From NCBI GenBank assembly GCA_035765895.1, contig DASTWL010000009.1, positions 1-57,685 of the forward strand: a stretch of 57,685 nt of DNA. The letters are read 5' to 3'. Shown in pieces: positions 16,246 through 23,300 of this stretch (position 1 is its first letter; each line of letters starts with the position of its first letter). Position numbers and translations under genes: made by a program. The notes beneath the pieces are model-generated. The model did no database searches and was not told the DNA's origin. It saw only the letters and a program-made list of their open reading frames with translations. This DNA is from Verrucomicrobiia bacterium (lineage in GTDB: Bacteria; Verrucomicrobiota; Verrucomicrobiia; Limisphaerales; DSYF01).

Positions 16246-17529
16246 TTGGTGGAGAGGATTGGCAATTTCCGCGTGCATGTAAAATTGAAACTTGCTGCGG
16301 AAAAGCTCGACTGCCTTAATGCGCTGGAGATGATCGGACTTCGACCAATTCACCCTTTCCCAGCGCGAATGTCTCCGGAAATTGTGTGGGATGAATTACC
16401 AGCGCCTCCCAATCGCGTTCGGGTGCTCGATCCGATGATGGGTTCAGGGACGACACTCGTTGCAGCGCGGATGCGCGGCCACGAGGCGATTGGCTTCGAC
16501 CGTGACCCGCTCGCTGTTCTTATTGCAGGCGCTTGGGCTTCAGACGTGGACGTGATTTTTGCGCAAAGGAAAGCCGAAGAAGTTTTGAATCGCGCAAAAG
16601 AACGCGCCCGCGGGATCAAGCAGCGCGACGCTTACCCGCGTGGGGCGTCGGACGAGACAAAGGAATTTGTCCGCTACTGGTTCGATACGACAAATCGAAC
16701 GCAACTAGCGGCGTTGGCTGACAGCATTTCCGCCACTCACAATCCGCACATAAAACGACTGCTCTGGTGCGCGTTCTCGCGACTCATCATCACAAAACAG
16801 TCCGGCGTGTCGTTGGCAATGGATATTTCCCACAGTCGTCCGCACAAAACTCGCGATAAGGCACCCATCAATGCGTTTGACCATTTTGAGCGAGCGATGA
16901 GACAGATCACGAAAGCCGCTCCTTTTTCAGGCAGCGAACCCTCGCGCCCGCAGATTTCAGTAGAGAACGGAGATGCGAGACAGCTTCCGCTGGAGAACGA
17001 AAGTGTTGACGTGGTGGTCACGTCGCCGCCTTACCTAAACGCCATAGATTATCTTCGTGGGCACAAGTTCTCGCTGGTTTGGATGGGGCACGATGTGGCG
17101 GAAGTCCGCGAACTTCGCTCCACAAATGTCGGCGCTGAAGTTTCGGCTGAATCGTGCGACAACGACAAGGCGACCGAGACGATTATGCAACAGATGTGCG
17201 ATGGCGAGCTTCGAGGCCGAAGTCACGGGATGCTTCGCCGGTATGTGCGAGATTTGCGTAAATGCATGAGCGAAAATTTCCGCGTGCTGCGTCCGGGTGG
17301 TAAAGCCGTTTATGTGGTCGGTAATTGCAACCTCCGTGATGCGTATGTTGAAAACTCAGCGTGTGTGAATGCTCTTGCCGAGGAAGTGGGGTTTGATGTC
17401 CGCTCAACTCGCAAGCGTCCGCTTCCAGAGAACCGTCGATACCTTCCTCCACCAGGCAAGCGAGGCGCGGGCGCTGCGTTGCACAAACGTATGCGTGAAG
17501 AGGTGATTCTAACTCTGGTCAAAAATTGA
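16246..17529 (+). CDS. DNA methyltransferase (amino-methylating, TSPPY type)
   Basis: The frame gives up to 427 residues from a TTG at 16246; an in-frame ATG at 16330 (residue 29) precedes the conserved 'LRPIHPFPARM' and may be the true start. The AdoMet-binding motif 'LDPMMGSGTT' lies at about 61-70 and the catalytic 'TSPPY' at about 259-263 (followed by 'LNAIDYLRGHKFSLVW'). This order is permuted relative to beta-class enzymes. Such motifs belong to N6-adenine or N4-cytosine methyltransferases. No target-recognition domain is obvious beyond the central region (about 90-240). Divergent orientation from the Z1 gene with a 36-base gap suggests a modification partner that protects host DNA (inference). 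It is AT-richer than its flanks. Confidence 0.88.
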   Translation: MVERIGNFRVHVKLKLAAEKLDCLNALEMIGLRPIHPFPARMSPEIVWDELPAPPNRVRVLDPMMGSGTTLVAARMRGHEAIGFDRDPLAVLIAGAWASDVDVIFAQRKAEEVLNRAKERARGIKQRDAYPRGASDETKEFVRYWFDTTNRTQLAALADSISATHNPHIKRLLWCAFSRLIITKQSGVSLAMDISHSRPHKTRDKAPINAFDHFERAMRQITKAAPFSGSEPSRPQISVENGDARQLPLENESVDVVVTSPPYLNAIDYLRGHKFSLVWMGHDVAEVRELRSTNVGAEVSAESCDNDKATETIMQQMCDGELRGRSHGMLRRYVRDLRKCMSENFRVLRPGGKAVYVVGNCNLRDAYVENSACVNALAEEVGFDVRSTRKRPLPENRRYLPPPGKRGAGAALHKRMREEVILTLVKN

Positions 17530-17565
17530 TCGATTCCTCTCCCCGGCCCTATCCTCGTTTTCAAT

Positions 17566-17650
17566 TTGTTTTCTCCCCGACGACCCTCATCCGGTCTGCG
17601 ACGACCTTCTCCCGCTCCCGCGAGCGAAGGGCAGCGAGGAGAGGGGCAAT
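17566..17650. repeat. CCCTCATCC/CTTCTCCC-type hairpin repeat
   Basis: Contains 'CGACCCTCATCCGGTCTGCG', 'CCTTCTCCCGCTCCCGCGAG' and 'CGAGGAGAGG'. It is a member of the same loose family as 3256-3322 and 18109-18345 and lies between the methyltransferase stop and right segment B. Confidence 0.55.
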
Positions 17651-17655
17651 TATTG

Positions 17656-17721
17656 GTGGGACGCATTCCCGGGGTAGGCGTTCCTCGCCCGTCCGGCTCG
17701 GACCGCCAACCCCGGGCTAAT
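17656..17721. repeat. Right inverted repeat, segment B (66 bp)
   Basis: GTGGGACGCATTCCCGGGGTAGG ... CCAACCCCGGGCTAAT, the inverted partner of 13803-13865. Confidence 0.8.
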
Positions 17722-17850
17722 TGGACTCGCTTATTCCCATTCGCTCGGCCCTATGGGCCTTTGCTTTCAGCAAATTCCTTTCGCCGTTTCCCAAGCGACT
17801 CAAGTCCGTTGCTCCGTTGGGGCAAGTCAGTTGGGCCTTCGCGTGCATTC

Positions 17851-17968
17851 GCGAAATTCGCGTCAGAGGCTTTTTGGGTTCTTTGAGTTCTTTCGCGGCG
17901 ACCCACCCCTGACCCCTCCCTGGAGGGGAACTGAGGTCCGTGTGCATCCGGGTTCATCCGTGGTTAAA
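17851..17968. repeat. Right inverted repeat, segment A (118 bp)
   Basis: Inverted partner of 13639-13757. It ends 'CATCCGTGGTTAAA' at 17968. Between segments B and A (17722-17850) there is a further repeat-like stretch with 'CGTTGCTCCGTTGGGGCAAG'. No gene is supported in 17530-18010. Confidence 0.85.
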
Positions 17969-18010
17969 TCCTTTGACTTGTTTGCGGCCTTGTTACGCTG
18001 CCGCCACCGA

Positions 18011-18108
18011 ATGAGCCAGCCCGCCCCCAACCCCTCCGAGTTGATCCTCTACCAGACTGAGGACGGGCGGACGCGTTTAGAGGTGCGGCTGGAGAACAAA
18101 ACCGTTTG
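18011..18108 (+). pseudogene. RhuM-family gene fragment
   Basis: The frame from the ATG at 18011 reads 'SELILYQTEDGRTRLEVRLE', then 'NKTV', the well-conserved opening of RhuM-family proteins ('IxLYQTEDGxTxIEVRLEDETVW'). The match stops at about 18108, where a repeat hairpin (18109-18345) begins. The remaining 300 or so residues of a normal RhuM protein, including the helix-turn-helix-like part, are absent. It is a decayed remnant. RhuM-type genes are often found in mobile or defence regions, which fits the neighbouring island. Confidence 0.7.
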
Positions 18109-18345
18109 TCCCAAGGTCTGCCCTCACCCCGGCCCTCTCTTCCACGAGAGGAAGAATCGTCCGCCGCGTTGTGGCGAATCGAACGCGCCGGGTTTTCGTG
18201 CCGGTTCTCCTGCAAGCGGTCATGCGGTGGAGACAGCACGGGCGACGTCCGCATTGCACGAGACGGCCGCCAGCCATCCCCTCTCCCTGGGGGAGAGGGT
18301 CAGGGTGAGGGCGGGCGTCCAACCATTTCATCTGATTCACCGGCC
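18109..18345. repeat. About 240-bp repeat element with CCCTCACC terminal inverted repeats
   Basis: Left arm 'GCCCTCACCCCGGCCCTCTC' (about 18120-18139) pairs with the right arm 'GAGAGGGTCAGGGTGAGGGC' (about 18294-18313) with one or two mismatches. The interior is GC-rich and has no supported gene. It interrupts or replaces the rest of the RhuM gene. Confidence 0.65.
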
Positions 18346-18357
18346 CTGAGTCTGATC

Positions 18358-18573
18358 ATGAAAACCCAATCCCGAACCCAGCCCATCCCGCCGGCCATGC
18401 AACGGGCCCTGGCGGCCAACGTAAAGGCCCGTGCGGCTTTTGCACGACTCCCGGCGTCCCATCAGCGCGAATACGTGCGTTGGATCACCGAGGCGAAGCG
18501 GCCGGAGACCGTCGCGCGCCGGCTGGAGAAGTTGATGCCCATGTTGCTTGCCAAAGCGGACGCGAACCGTTGA
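18358..18573 (+). CDS. YdeI/OmpD-associated-type small protein
   Basis: The 71-residue protein contains 'AFARLPASHQREYVRWITEA', then 'KRPETVARRLEKLMPMLL', the typical C-terminal module of the YdeI/OmpD-associated (bacteriocin-protection) family. The N-terminal DUF1905-like part of longer members is absent, but stand-alone short versions exist. The ATG at 18358 sits just after the repeat element; the frame extends upstream into the repeat, which is not expected to be coding. It ends 10 bases before the aldehyde dehydrogenase and may be co-transcribed. Its molecular role is not established. Confidence 0.75.
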   Translation: MKTQSRTQPIPPAMQRALAANVKARAAFARLPASHQREYVRWITEAKRPETVARRLEKLMPMLLAKADANR

Positions 18574-18583
18574 ACTCTTGGCC

Positions 18584-20137
18584 ATGAAGACCAAAGCCAG
18601 ACCCGCCGCCCGCCGGGTTCCCGTCAAACGCGCCGGTGTGTCGGCCGTTGCGACCGCGCCCGCCGTCGTGCCGCTGAAAAGCCGCGCGCTCAATTTCGGC
18701 GGCAAGTGGGATTACGCGCCCGCGCCGGAGGATTTCAAATACATCCAGATTGCGCCGCGCCACGAACTGTTCATCAACGGCCAGTTCGTTGCGCCGCATT
18801 CAGGGAAGTATTTCGAGTCGATCAATCCGGCCACGGAACAGACGCTCACCGAGATCGCCGCTGCGGACGAGACGGATGTGAACCACGCGGTGTCGGCTGC
18901 GCGCCGCGCCTACGAAAATGTCTGGAGCAAGCTGCCCGCGCGGGAACGCGGCAAATACCTCTACCGCATCGCTCGCATCATCCAGGAGAAGTCCCGCGAA
19001 CTCGCCGTGCTCGAAACGATGGACGGCGGCAAACCCATCAAGGAATCGCGCGACTTTGACCTGCCGATGGTTGCGGCGCATTTCTTCTATTACGCGGGCT
19101 GGGCCGACAAGCTTCAGTATGCGTTCCCCGGCAAGATGCCGCGGCCACTGGGCGTCGCGGGGCAGATCATCCCGTGGAATTTTCCGTTGTTGATGGCGGC
19201 GTGGAAGCTCGCACCGGCGCTCGCCTGCGGCAATACCGTCGTGCTCAAGCCCGCCGAGACGACTTCGCTCACGGCATTGCGGCTCGCGCAGATTTTGCTG
19301 GAAGCGGAACTCCCGCCGGGCGTGGTGAACATCGTCACTGGCGCGGGCGCGACGGGCGCGGCGCTGGTGAATCATCCCGACGTGGACAAGATTGCGTTCA
19401 CCGGCAGCACGGAAGTTGGGAAGCGCATTGCGAAAGCCTGCGCGGGCACAAAAAAGAAACTTACCCTCGAACTCGGGGGCAAGGCGGCGAACATCCTGTT
19501 TGAGGACGCGCCGATTGATCAGGCCATCGAAGGCGTCATCAACGGCATCTACTTCAACCAGGGCCATGTTTGCTGCGCGGGCTCGCGCCTGTTCGTGCAG
19601 GAAGGAATTTATCCGACGGTCATCAAGAAGCTGCGCAATCGCATCCAGACGCTGCGCGTGGGCAATCCGCTCGACAAGAACACCGACATCGGCGCGATCA
19701 ACTCACGCGCGCAGCTCGACAAGATTCGCGAGTTGGTGCAGAGCGGTGTCGAGGAGGGTTGCGAACTGGTTCAGTCAAGCTGTTCGCTGCCGGCGAAGGG
19801 CTATTGGTTTGCGCCGAGTTTTCTGACGAATGTGACGATGAGCCATCGGGTGGCGCAGGAGGAGATTTTTGGCCCCGTGCTGAGCGTGATGACGTTCCGC
19901 ACGCCGGAGGAGGCCTTCGAGCGCGCGAACAACACGCCTTACGGCCTGAGCGCCGGCGTCTGGACCGACAAGGGCAGCAAGATATTCAAGCTCGTTAACA
20001 AGCTGCGCGCCGGCGTCGTGTGGGCGAATACCTACAACAAGTTCGACCCGACCAGCCCGTTCGGCGGTTACAAGGAAAGCGGCTTCGGCCGTGAAGGTGG
20101 ATTGCACGGGCTGGCGGCATATTGCCGGTTGGATTGA
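18584..20137 (+). CDS. Aldehyde dehydrogenase (NAD(P)+-dependent), full length
   Basis: The 517-residue ALDH superfamily protein has a basic, Ala-rich N-terminal leader of about 35 residues not seen in most homologues. The conserved body follows: 'NPATEQTLTEIAAADETDV', the cofactor-binding 'IIPWNFPLLMAAWKLAPALA' and 'FTGSTEVGKRI', the general-base Glu in 'LELGGKAANI' (near residue 296), and the catalytic Cys in 'GHVCCAGSR' (near 330). The 'EEIFGPVLSVM' and 'SPFGGYKESGFGREGG' motifs close it. With two DeoC proteins nearby, oxidation of acetaldehyde from deoxyribose breakdown is a reasonable role (inference). A DUF3185-like membrane protein follows, an arrangement mirrored at 23097-24172. Confidence 0.93.
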   Translation: MKTKARPAARRVPVKRAGVSAVATAPAVVPLKSRALNFGGKWDYAPAPEDFKYIQIAPRHELFINGQFVAPHSGKYFESINPATEQTLTEIAAADETDVNHAVSAARRAYENVWSKLPARERGKYLYRIARIIQEKSRELAVLETMDGGKPIKESRDFDLPMVAAHFFYYAGWADKLQYAFPGKMPRPLGVAGQIIPWNFPLLMAAWKLAPALACGNTVVLKPAETTSLTALRLAQILLEAELPPGVVNIVTGAGATGAALVNHPDVDKIAFTGSTEVGKRIAKACAGTKKKLTLELGGKAANILFEDAPIDQAIEGVINGIYFNQGHVCCAGSRLFVQEGIYPTVIKKLRNRIQTLRVGNPLDKNTDIGAINSRAQLDKIRELVQSGVEEGCELVQSSCSLPAKGYWFAPSFLTNVTMSHRVAQEEIFGPVLSVMTFRTPEEAFERANNTPYGLSAGVWTDKGSKIFKLVNKLRAGVVWANTYNKFDPTSPFGGYKESGFGREGGLHGLAAYCRLD

Positions 20138-20152
20138 GCCGGCGTCCCGACA

Positions 20153-20353
20153 ATGAAAGTCATTTTCGGCGCGAGTTGCATGGTGGTGGGCGTGGTGCTG
20201 GTCATGTGGGGACGCAACATGGCCTATTCGTTGGGCGGGCATGTGCACTACGTGTTTACGGGCGCGCCCAGCAACAAGGCGTTGAATCTACTCGTGGGCG
20301 GCGGGCTGCTGATTGCGTTTGGCTTCTACCAGGCCTTTTGGAAGGCGCGGTGA
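20153..20353 (+). CDS. DUF3185-like small membrane protein
   Basis: The 66-residue protein has two hydrophobic helices, 'GASCMVVGVVLVMWGRNMA' and 'LLVGGGLLIAFGFYQAF', joined by a polar loop with 'VFTGAPSNKA'. It is a close paralogue of the protein at 23097-23300 (shared MWGxNMA, VFTGxP and VGGG). It begins 15 bases after the aldehyde dehydrogenase and is followed by a terminator. Function unknown; members are small inner-membrane proteins. Confidence 0.75.
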   Translation: MKVIFGASCMVVGVVLVMWGRNMAYSLGGHVHYVFTGAPSNKALNLLVGGGLLIAFGFYQAFWKAR

Positions 20354-20356
20354 AAC

Positions 20357-20380
20357 GCGGGCGGTCCGGCCCGCCTTTTC
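20357..20380 (+). terminator. Terminator after the ALDH/DUF3185 unit
   Basis: The hairpin GCGGGC-ggtccg-GCCCGC is followed by CTTTTC, four bases after the stop codon. Confidence 0.6.
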
Positions 20381-20531
20381 CCTCCCGATAAAAAGTGCGA
20401 CCCGCCGCAATTTGCGCGAGACGTGGTGTTGCGATTTTGGTTTAATGGGATGACTTTAACCGTGGATTCAGCCGGGGCGCCTGGAGTTGTGACGCGCGTC
20501 GCGGTTGAGCGCAAACAAGGGAAGCCAAGCT

Positions 20532-20855
20532 ATGGAAGTTTATTTCGACAACATGACGGCGGAGAATGCCCGTTTGGACAAGCTCGCCCAGGAGATGGAA
20601 ACGCTGGCCCAGAGCGCCGAGGAATTGGTGCAAAACGGCGGGGCCGCGCTGCCCGAAAAGGAGCGGCAGCGGCTGGCCGCCACGCTGGCCCAGTTGAAGT
20701 CCGCTGCCAGCCGCGTGAAAGAGCAGGCGATGAACGGCGTCCGCGCCACGGACCGGGTCATTCGGGCGCACCCTTACGAATCGGCGGGCATTGCGCTGGC
20801 GTTGGGGCTCCTCATCGGCGCCCTGGTCGGACGTTCCGGGCGCAGCAAGGACTAA
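20532..20855 (+). CDS. DUF883/ElaB-YqjD-like membrane-anchored protein
   Basis: The 107-residue protein has a long amphipathic helical region rich in Glu, Lys and Gln, then 'RVIRAHPYESAGIALALGLL' and a C-terminal membrane helix with 'IGALVGRSG'. This 'HPYxSxGxAxxxGxxxG' ending is the hallmark of the DUF883 family (ElaB, YqjD), inner-membrane proteins tied to stationary phase and ribosome binding in E. coli. The ATG at 20532 has AAGGGAA 10-16 bases upstream; a TTG at 20505 is an alternative. It lies among other stress-type membrane proteins in this stretch. Confidence 0.85.
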   Translation: MEVYFDNMTAENARLDKLAQEMETLAQSAEELVQNGGAALPEKERQRLAATLAQLKSAASRVKEQAMNGVRATDRVIRAHPYESAGIALALGLLIGALVGRSGRSKD

Positions 20856-21658
20856 TGCTTCGGGCCGGCTGCGCGGCTGGACGTTCCGCGCGCGGACCCG
20901 GCAACGGTGTTCGTTCCATAAACCAGACGGACTCTGGTGGCGTCGAGCGCGCTGATTTGATTGTCTCCCCACTGACCGATGACGCGGTCGTAATTGGTTC
21001 CCACCGGATCCAGCACGGCGCACGGGCTGCTGCCGTCGCCGTCCTGGCAGGCGGATTCACATGTTGAAGCCCAGCAGGTGCGGTAGTGCATGATGGAGTA
21101 ATAATCGTAGGGCGTGCTGCTCACGAGCCAGTTGGTTTGGGGCACCCAGTCGTAATCCCCCTCGCGGCCCGGCTTGATGTTCTCGTAATGCACGGTGACG
21201 TAACGGTCGCGATCCCAGCGTTGCTGCTCGTGGAAGAATCCAAGGACGTGGCCAAGTTCGTGGGCCGGCATCCATTCGCCCTGCCGCCACCAGAACGCCG
21301 TGATGTTGATGTCGGAACGCTGGCCGCGGGCGAAACCAACGTGGCTCGTGTTGTTGCCGGCATCCGTGCGGCCCGTGAAATAAACGTATTCGGCTTCCGT
21401 GGTGCGCGGGACAAAGCGAAGGCGGGCGCCGGTGTTGGCCCAGCGTTGCATCGCGCGCTGGACGGTCTCCCGCTGCGCCCCGGTGAGTTGCGAAACGTCA
21501 TACGGAATGACGCCGCCGGGCCAGGGCTCCGGTTTGGTGGTGTGCTTTTGCTGGTGCGCCGGATCGGAATCGGCCCCGACGTGCAGCGCGAGCAACAGGC
21601 CCAGCAATCCGGGCAGCCGCTTCAGCCGGCGAGACTTTGAGTTGCGGTTGGCCTTCAT
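20852..21658 (-). CDS. Secreted astacin-like zinc metalloprotease
   Basis: The 268-residue protein has a basic N terminus and hydrophobic stretch (about residues 12-28) that look like a signal peptide. The zinc-binding consensus HELGHVLGFFHE (133-144) matches the astacin HExxHxxGFxHE pattern exactly, and 'YYSIMHY' (about 183-189) supplies the Met-turn with the tyrosine ligand. 'GVIPYDVSQL' near residue 49 is the typical start of the catalytic domain, so little propeptide is present. Probably exported to the periplasm or outside to degrade protein. Its 3' end overlaps by four bases the end of the convergent DUF883 gene. The C-terminal tail after about 235 is unassigned. Confidence 0.9.
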   Translation of the reverse strand: MKANRNSKSRRLKRLPGLLGLLLALHVGADSDPAHQQKHTTKPEPWPGGVIPYDVSQLTGAQRETVQRAMQRWANTGARLRFVPRTTEAEYVYFTGRTDAGNNTSHVGFARGQRSDINITAFWWRQGEWMPAHELGHVLGFFHEQQRWDRDRYVTVHYENIKPGREGDYDWVPQTNWLVSSTPYDYYSIMHYRTCWASTCESACQDGDGSSPCAVLDPVGTNYDRVIGQWGDNQISALDATRVRLVYGTNTVAGSARGTSSRAAGPKH

Positions 21659-21670
21659 GGCGGTTTCAGG

Positions 21671-22750
21671 TCAGGCCATGGCAACCCATTGGCCGCCCGC
21701 GCGGGCCGAGGCCAGGCAGGCATCCATGACCTGCTGGGTCTGGCGGGCCATGGCGGGCCAGTCGTTGTTGAGCGTGCCGCTGCGGACCTGCCGGGCGAAG
21801 TTGCGGAACATCAGCGCTTCCTGCGCCGCCGCGGTCGTGGCCGTGTCCAGATACAGGTCCACGTCGGACTTCAACGTGGGCTGATAATTCACCTCCCAGG
21901 CGACGGGATTCTCCGAGTTGGGCAGCACGAAGTCGGGCACGCGCAACGCGCCTTGCGCGCCGCTGACGTTGGCCCACTGCTGGCCGGCGGCGCGGAAGGA
22001 GCAGTGAAATCCGGCCGACACGTCATCGTCGAACCGCAATTCGCCGGAAAAATCCAACGGCACGCCGTCGGCGTTGGCGGCGAGGATACGGCCGGAAACC
22101 TGGCGCGGCCGCTGCCAGTGCACGACCCAGAGGCTGAAGCGCAGGCAATACCAGCCCAAATCGCCCAGACAACCCGCGGGCTCAAGGGCGGCTTGGGCGC
22201 GGATGTTGCGTTGCGCAAAATCTTCGGTGCCCAGAAAGCTGAACACGGACGTGATGCGCCGCACACGGCCGATGCGGGGGTCCGCATTCAGGAGGGGCCG
22301 CAACGCGTCGAGACGCGGGTTGTGCATGAACATCACGCCGTCCATGAACTGCACACCATTGCGCTGGCAGGCCGTGAGGATTTCCTCCAGCTCAGCCAGA
22401 TTCACCGCGCCGGGTTTTTCGCTGATCACGTGTTTGCCCGCTTCTGCGGCGCGAATGGCCCATTCCTTGCGCAGGACGGTGGGGAGCGGCAGATACACGG
22501 CCTCGATGCGCGGGTCGGCGAGCAGGGCCGCGTAACTTTCGTGGGGTTCGGGCGACACGGTCATCGGGGCCGCCGCCTGACGTTCCGCGATGAACTCCCG
22601 TGTGCGGGCGGGCTGGCGCGTGGCCAGGGCGACCAACTGAACATTGCCGCTGAGCTGGATGGCCTGCCAGTTCTTCTTGCGCAGAATGCCCGCGGCGCCA
22701 AGGACTCCCAGTTGCAGTGGTTTGTGCGTCGTCATGAAGCGGTGCGCCAT
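21671..22750 (-). CDS. Gfo/Idh/MocA family oxidoreductase
   Basis: The 359-residue protein has an N-terminal Rossmann motif ('LGVLGAAGI') and the central 'AEAGKHVISEKPGAVNLAEL' with the catalytic lysine in EKP, both typical of the Gfo/Idh/MocA family. The C-terminal half is the alpha/beta substrate domain. Members oxidise or reduce sugars and cyclitols with NAD(P). A start at 22735 (second Met) is also possible. Twelve bases separate it from the astacin-like gene downstream on the same strand. The substrate cannot be read from the sequence. Confidence 0.88.
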   Translation of the reverse strand: MAHRFMTTHKPLQLGVLGAAGILRKKNWQAIQLSGNVQLVALATRQPARTREFIAERQAAAPMTVSPEPHESYAALLADPRIEAVYLPLPTVLRKEWAIRAAEAGKHVISEKPGAVNLAELEEILTACQRNGVQFMDGVMFMHNPRLDALRPLLNADPRIGRVRRITSVFSFLGTEDFAQRNIRAQAALEPAGCLGDLGWYCLRFSLWVVHWQRPRQVSGRILAANADGVPLDFSGELRFDDDVSAGFHCSFRAAGQQWANVSGAQGALRVPDFVLPNSENPVAWEVNYQPTLKSDVDLYLDTATTAAAQEALMFRNFARQVRSGTLNNDWPAMARQTQQVMDACLASARAGGQWVAMA

Positions 22751-22832
22751 GATGGAGGCCCGCTCGGGCCCGAGTCAACGCGTCGGATTGGCGGATTGCC
22801 TTCCGGGCCGGGGATGGCGCACAATCGGGCTC

Positions 22833-23084
22833 ATGGAAAACTGGCTCTGGTTCATTCTCATTGGTCTGGCCGCCGGCTTTCTCGCCGGTCTTGTCCTGAA
22901 GGGCCACGGCTTCGGACTGCTGGGCAATCTGGTGGTCGGCGTCATCGGAGCACTGCTCGGCGGGTTTCTGTTTGGGCTGGTGGGCTTGAGTTCCACGAAC
23001 GCCCTCGGCAGACTCATCTCCGCCTTTGTGGGTTCGCTGGTTCTGCTGGTGGTCATCGGCTTCGTGAAACGCAGGGGCGCTTAA
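22833..23084 (+). CDS. GlsB/YeaQ/YmgE family membrane protein
   Basis: The 83-residue protein has three hydrophobic helices with the glycine-rich pattern 'LIGLAAGFLAGLVLKGHGFG' and 'VVGVIGALLGGFL' and a basic end (FVKRRGA). This is the transglycosylase-associated/GlsB family, small inner-membrane proteins induced by stress. It starts at the ATG at 22833 and is divergent from the oxidoreductase. The next gene starts 12 bases downstream, suggesting one transcript through to the half-length ALDH. Confidence 0.85.
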   Translation: MENWLWFILIGLAAGFLAGLVLKGHGFGLLGNLVVGVIGALLGGFLFGLVGLSSTNALGRLISAFVGSLVLLVVIGFVKRRGA

Positions 23085-23096
23085 CCCGGAGGAATC

Positions 23097-23300
23097 ATGA
23101 TGAAAAATGCGATTGCCGTGGGCCTGCTCGTGGGGGGCGTGCTGTTGATCGTTTGGGGCCACAACATGGCGCAGTCCATCGGCGGCCAGGTGCAGAACGT
23201 GTTCACCGGTTCGCCCGGCGACAAACCGATGTATCTCTACGTTGGCGGCGGCATCCTGTGCGCCATCGGCGTGGTGCAACTGCTGTGGAACCGGAAATGA
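23097..23300 (+). CDS. DUF3185-like small membrane protein, second copy
   Basis: A 67-residue paralogue of the protein at 20153-20353, with helices 'AVGLLVGGVLLIVWGHNMA' and 'YVGGGILCAIGVVQLLW' and the loop 'VFTGSPGDKP'. Its stop codon overlaps the ATG of the half-length aldehyde dehydrogenase by four bases (ATGA), so translation is coupled. The repeated proximity of this protein family to an ALDH suggests a real association, though the role is unknown. Confidence 0.78.
   Translation: MMKNAIAVGLLVGGVLLIVWGHNMAQSIGGQVQNVFTGSPGDKPMYLYVGGGILCAIGVVQLLWNRK

Noticed and set aside
13639-17968. Reading the island as an insertion sequence or integrative element
   Set aside because: No transposase, integrase, attachment site or target duplication was seen; repeats alone do not establish a mobile element.
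17753-18349. 198-residue plus-strand frame across right segment A and the RhuM start
   Set aside because: Only the 18011-18108 section matches a protein family; the rest is repeat DNA on both sides.
21689-23296. Upstream 535 codons of an open frame that runs into the half-length aldehyde dehydrogenase
   Set aside because: This part is antisense to the oxidoreductase and crosses two small membrane-protein genes in other frames; only the part from 23297 resembles a protein family.
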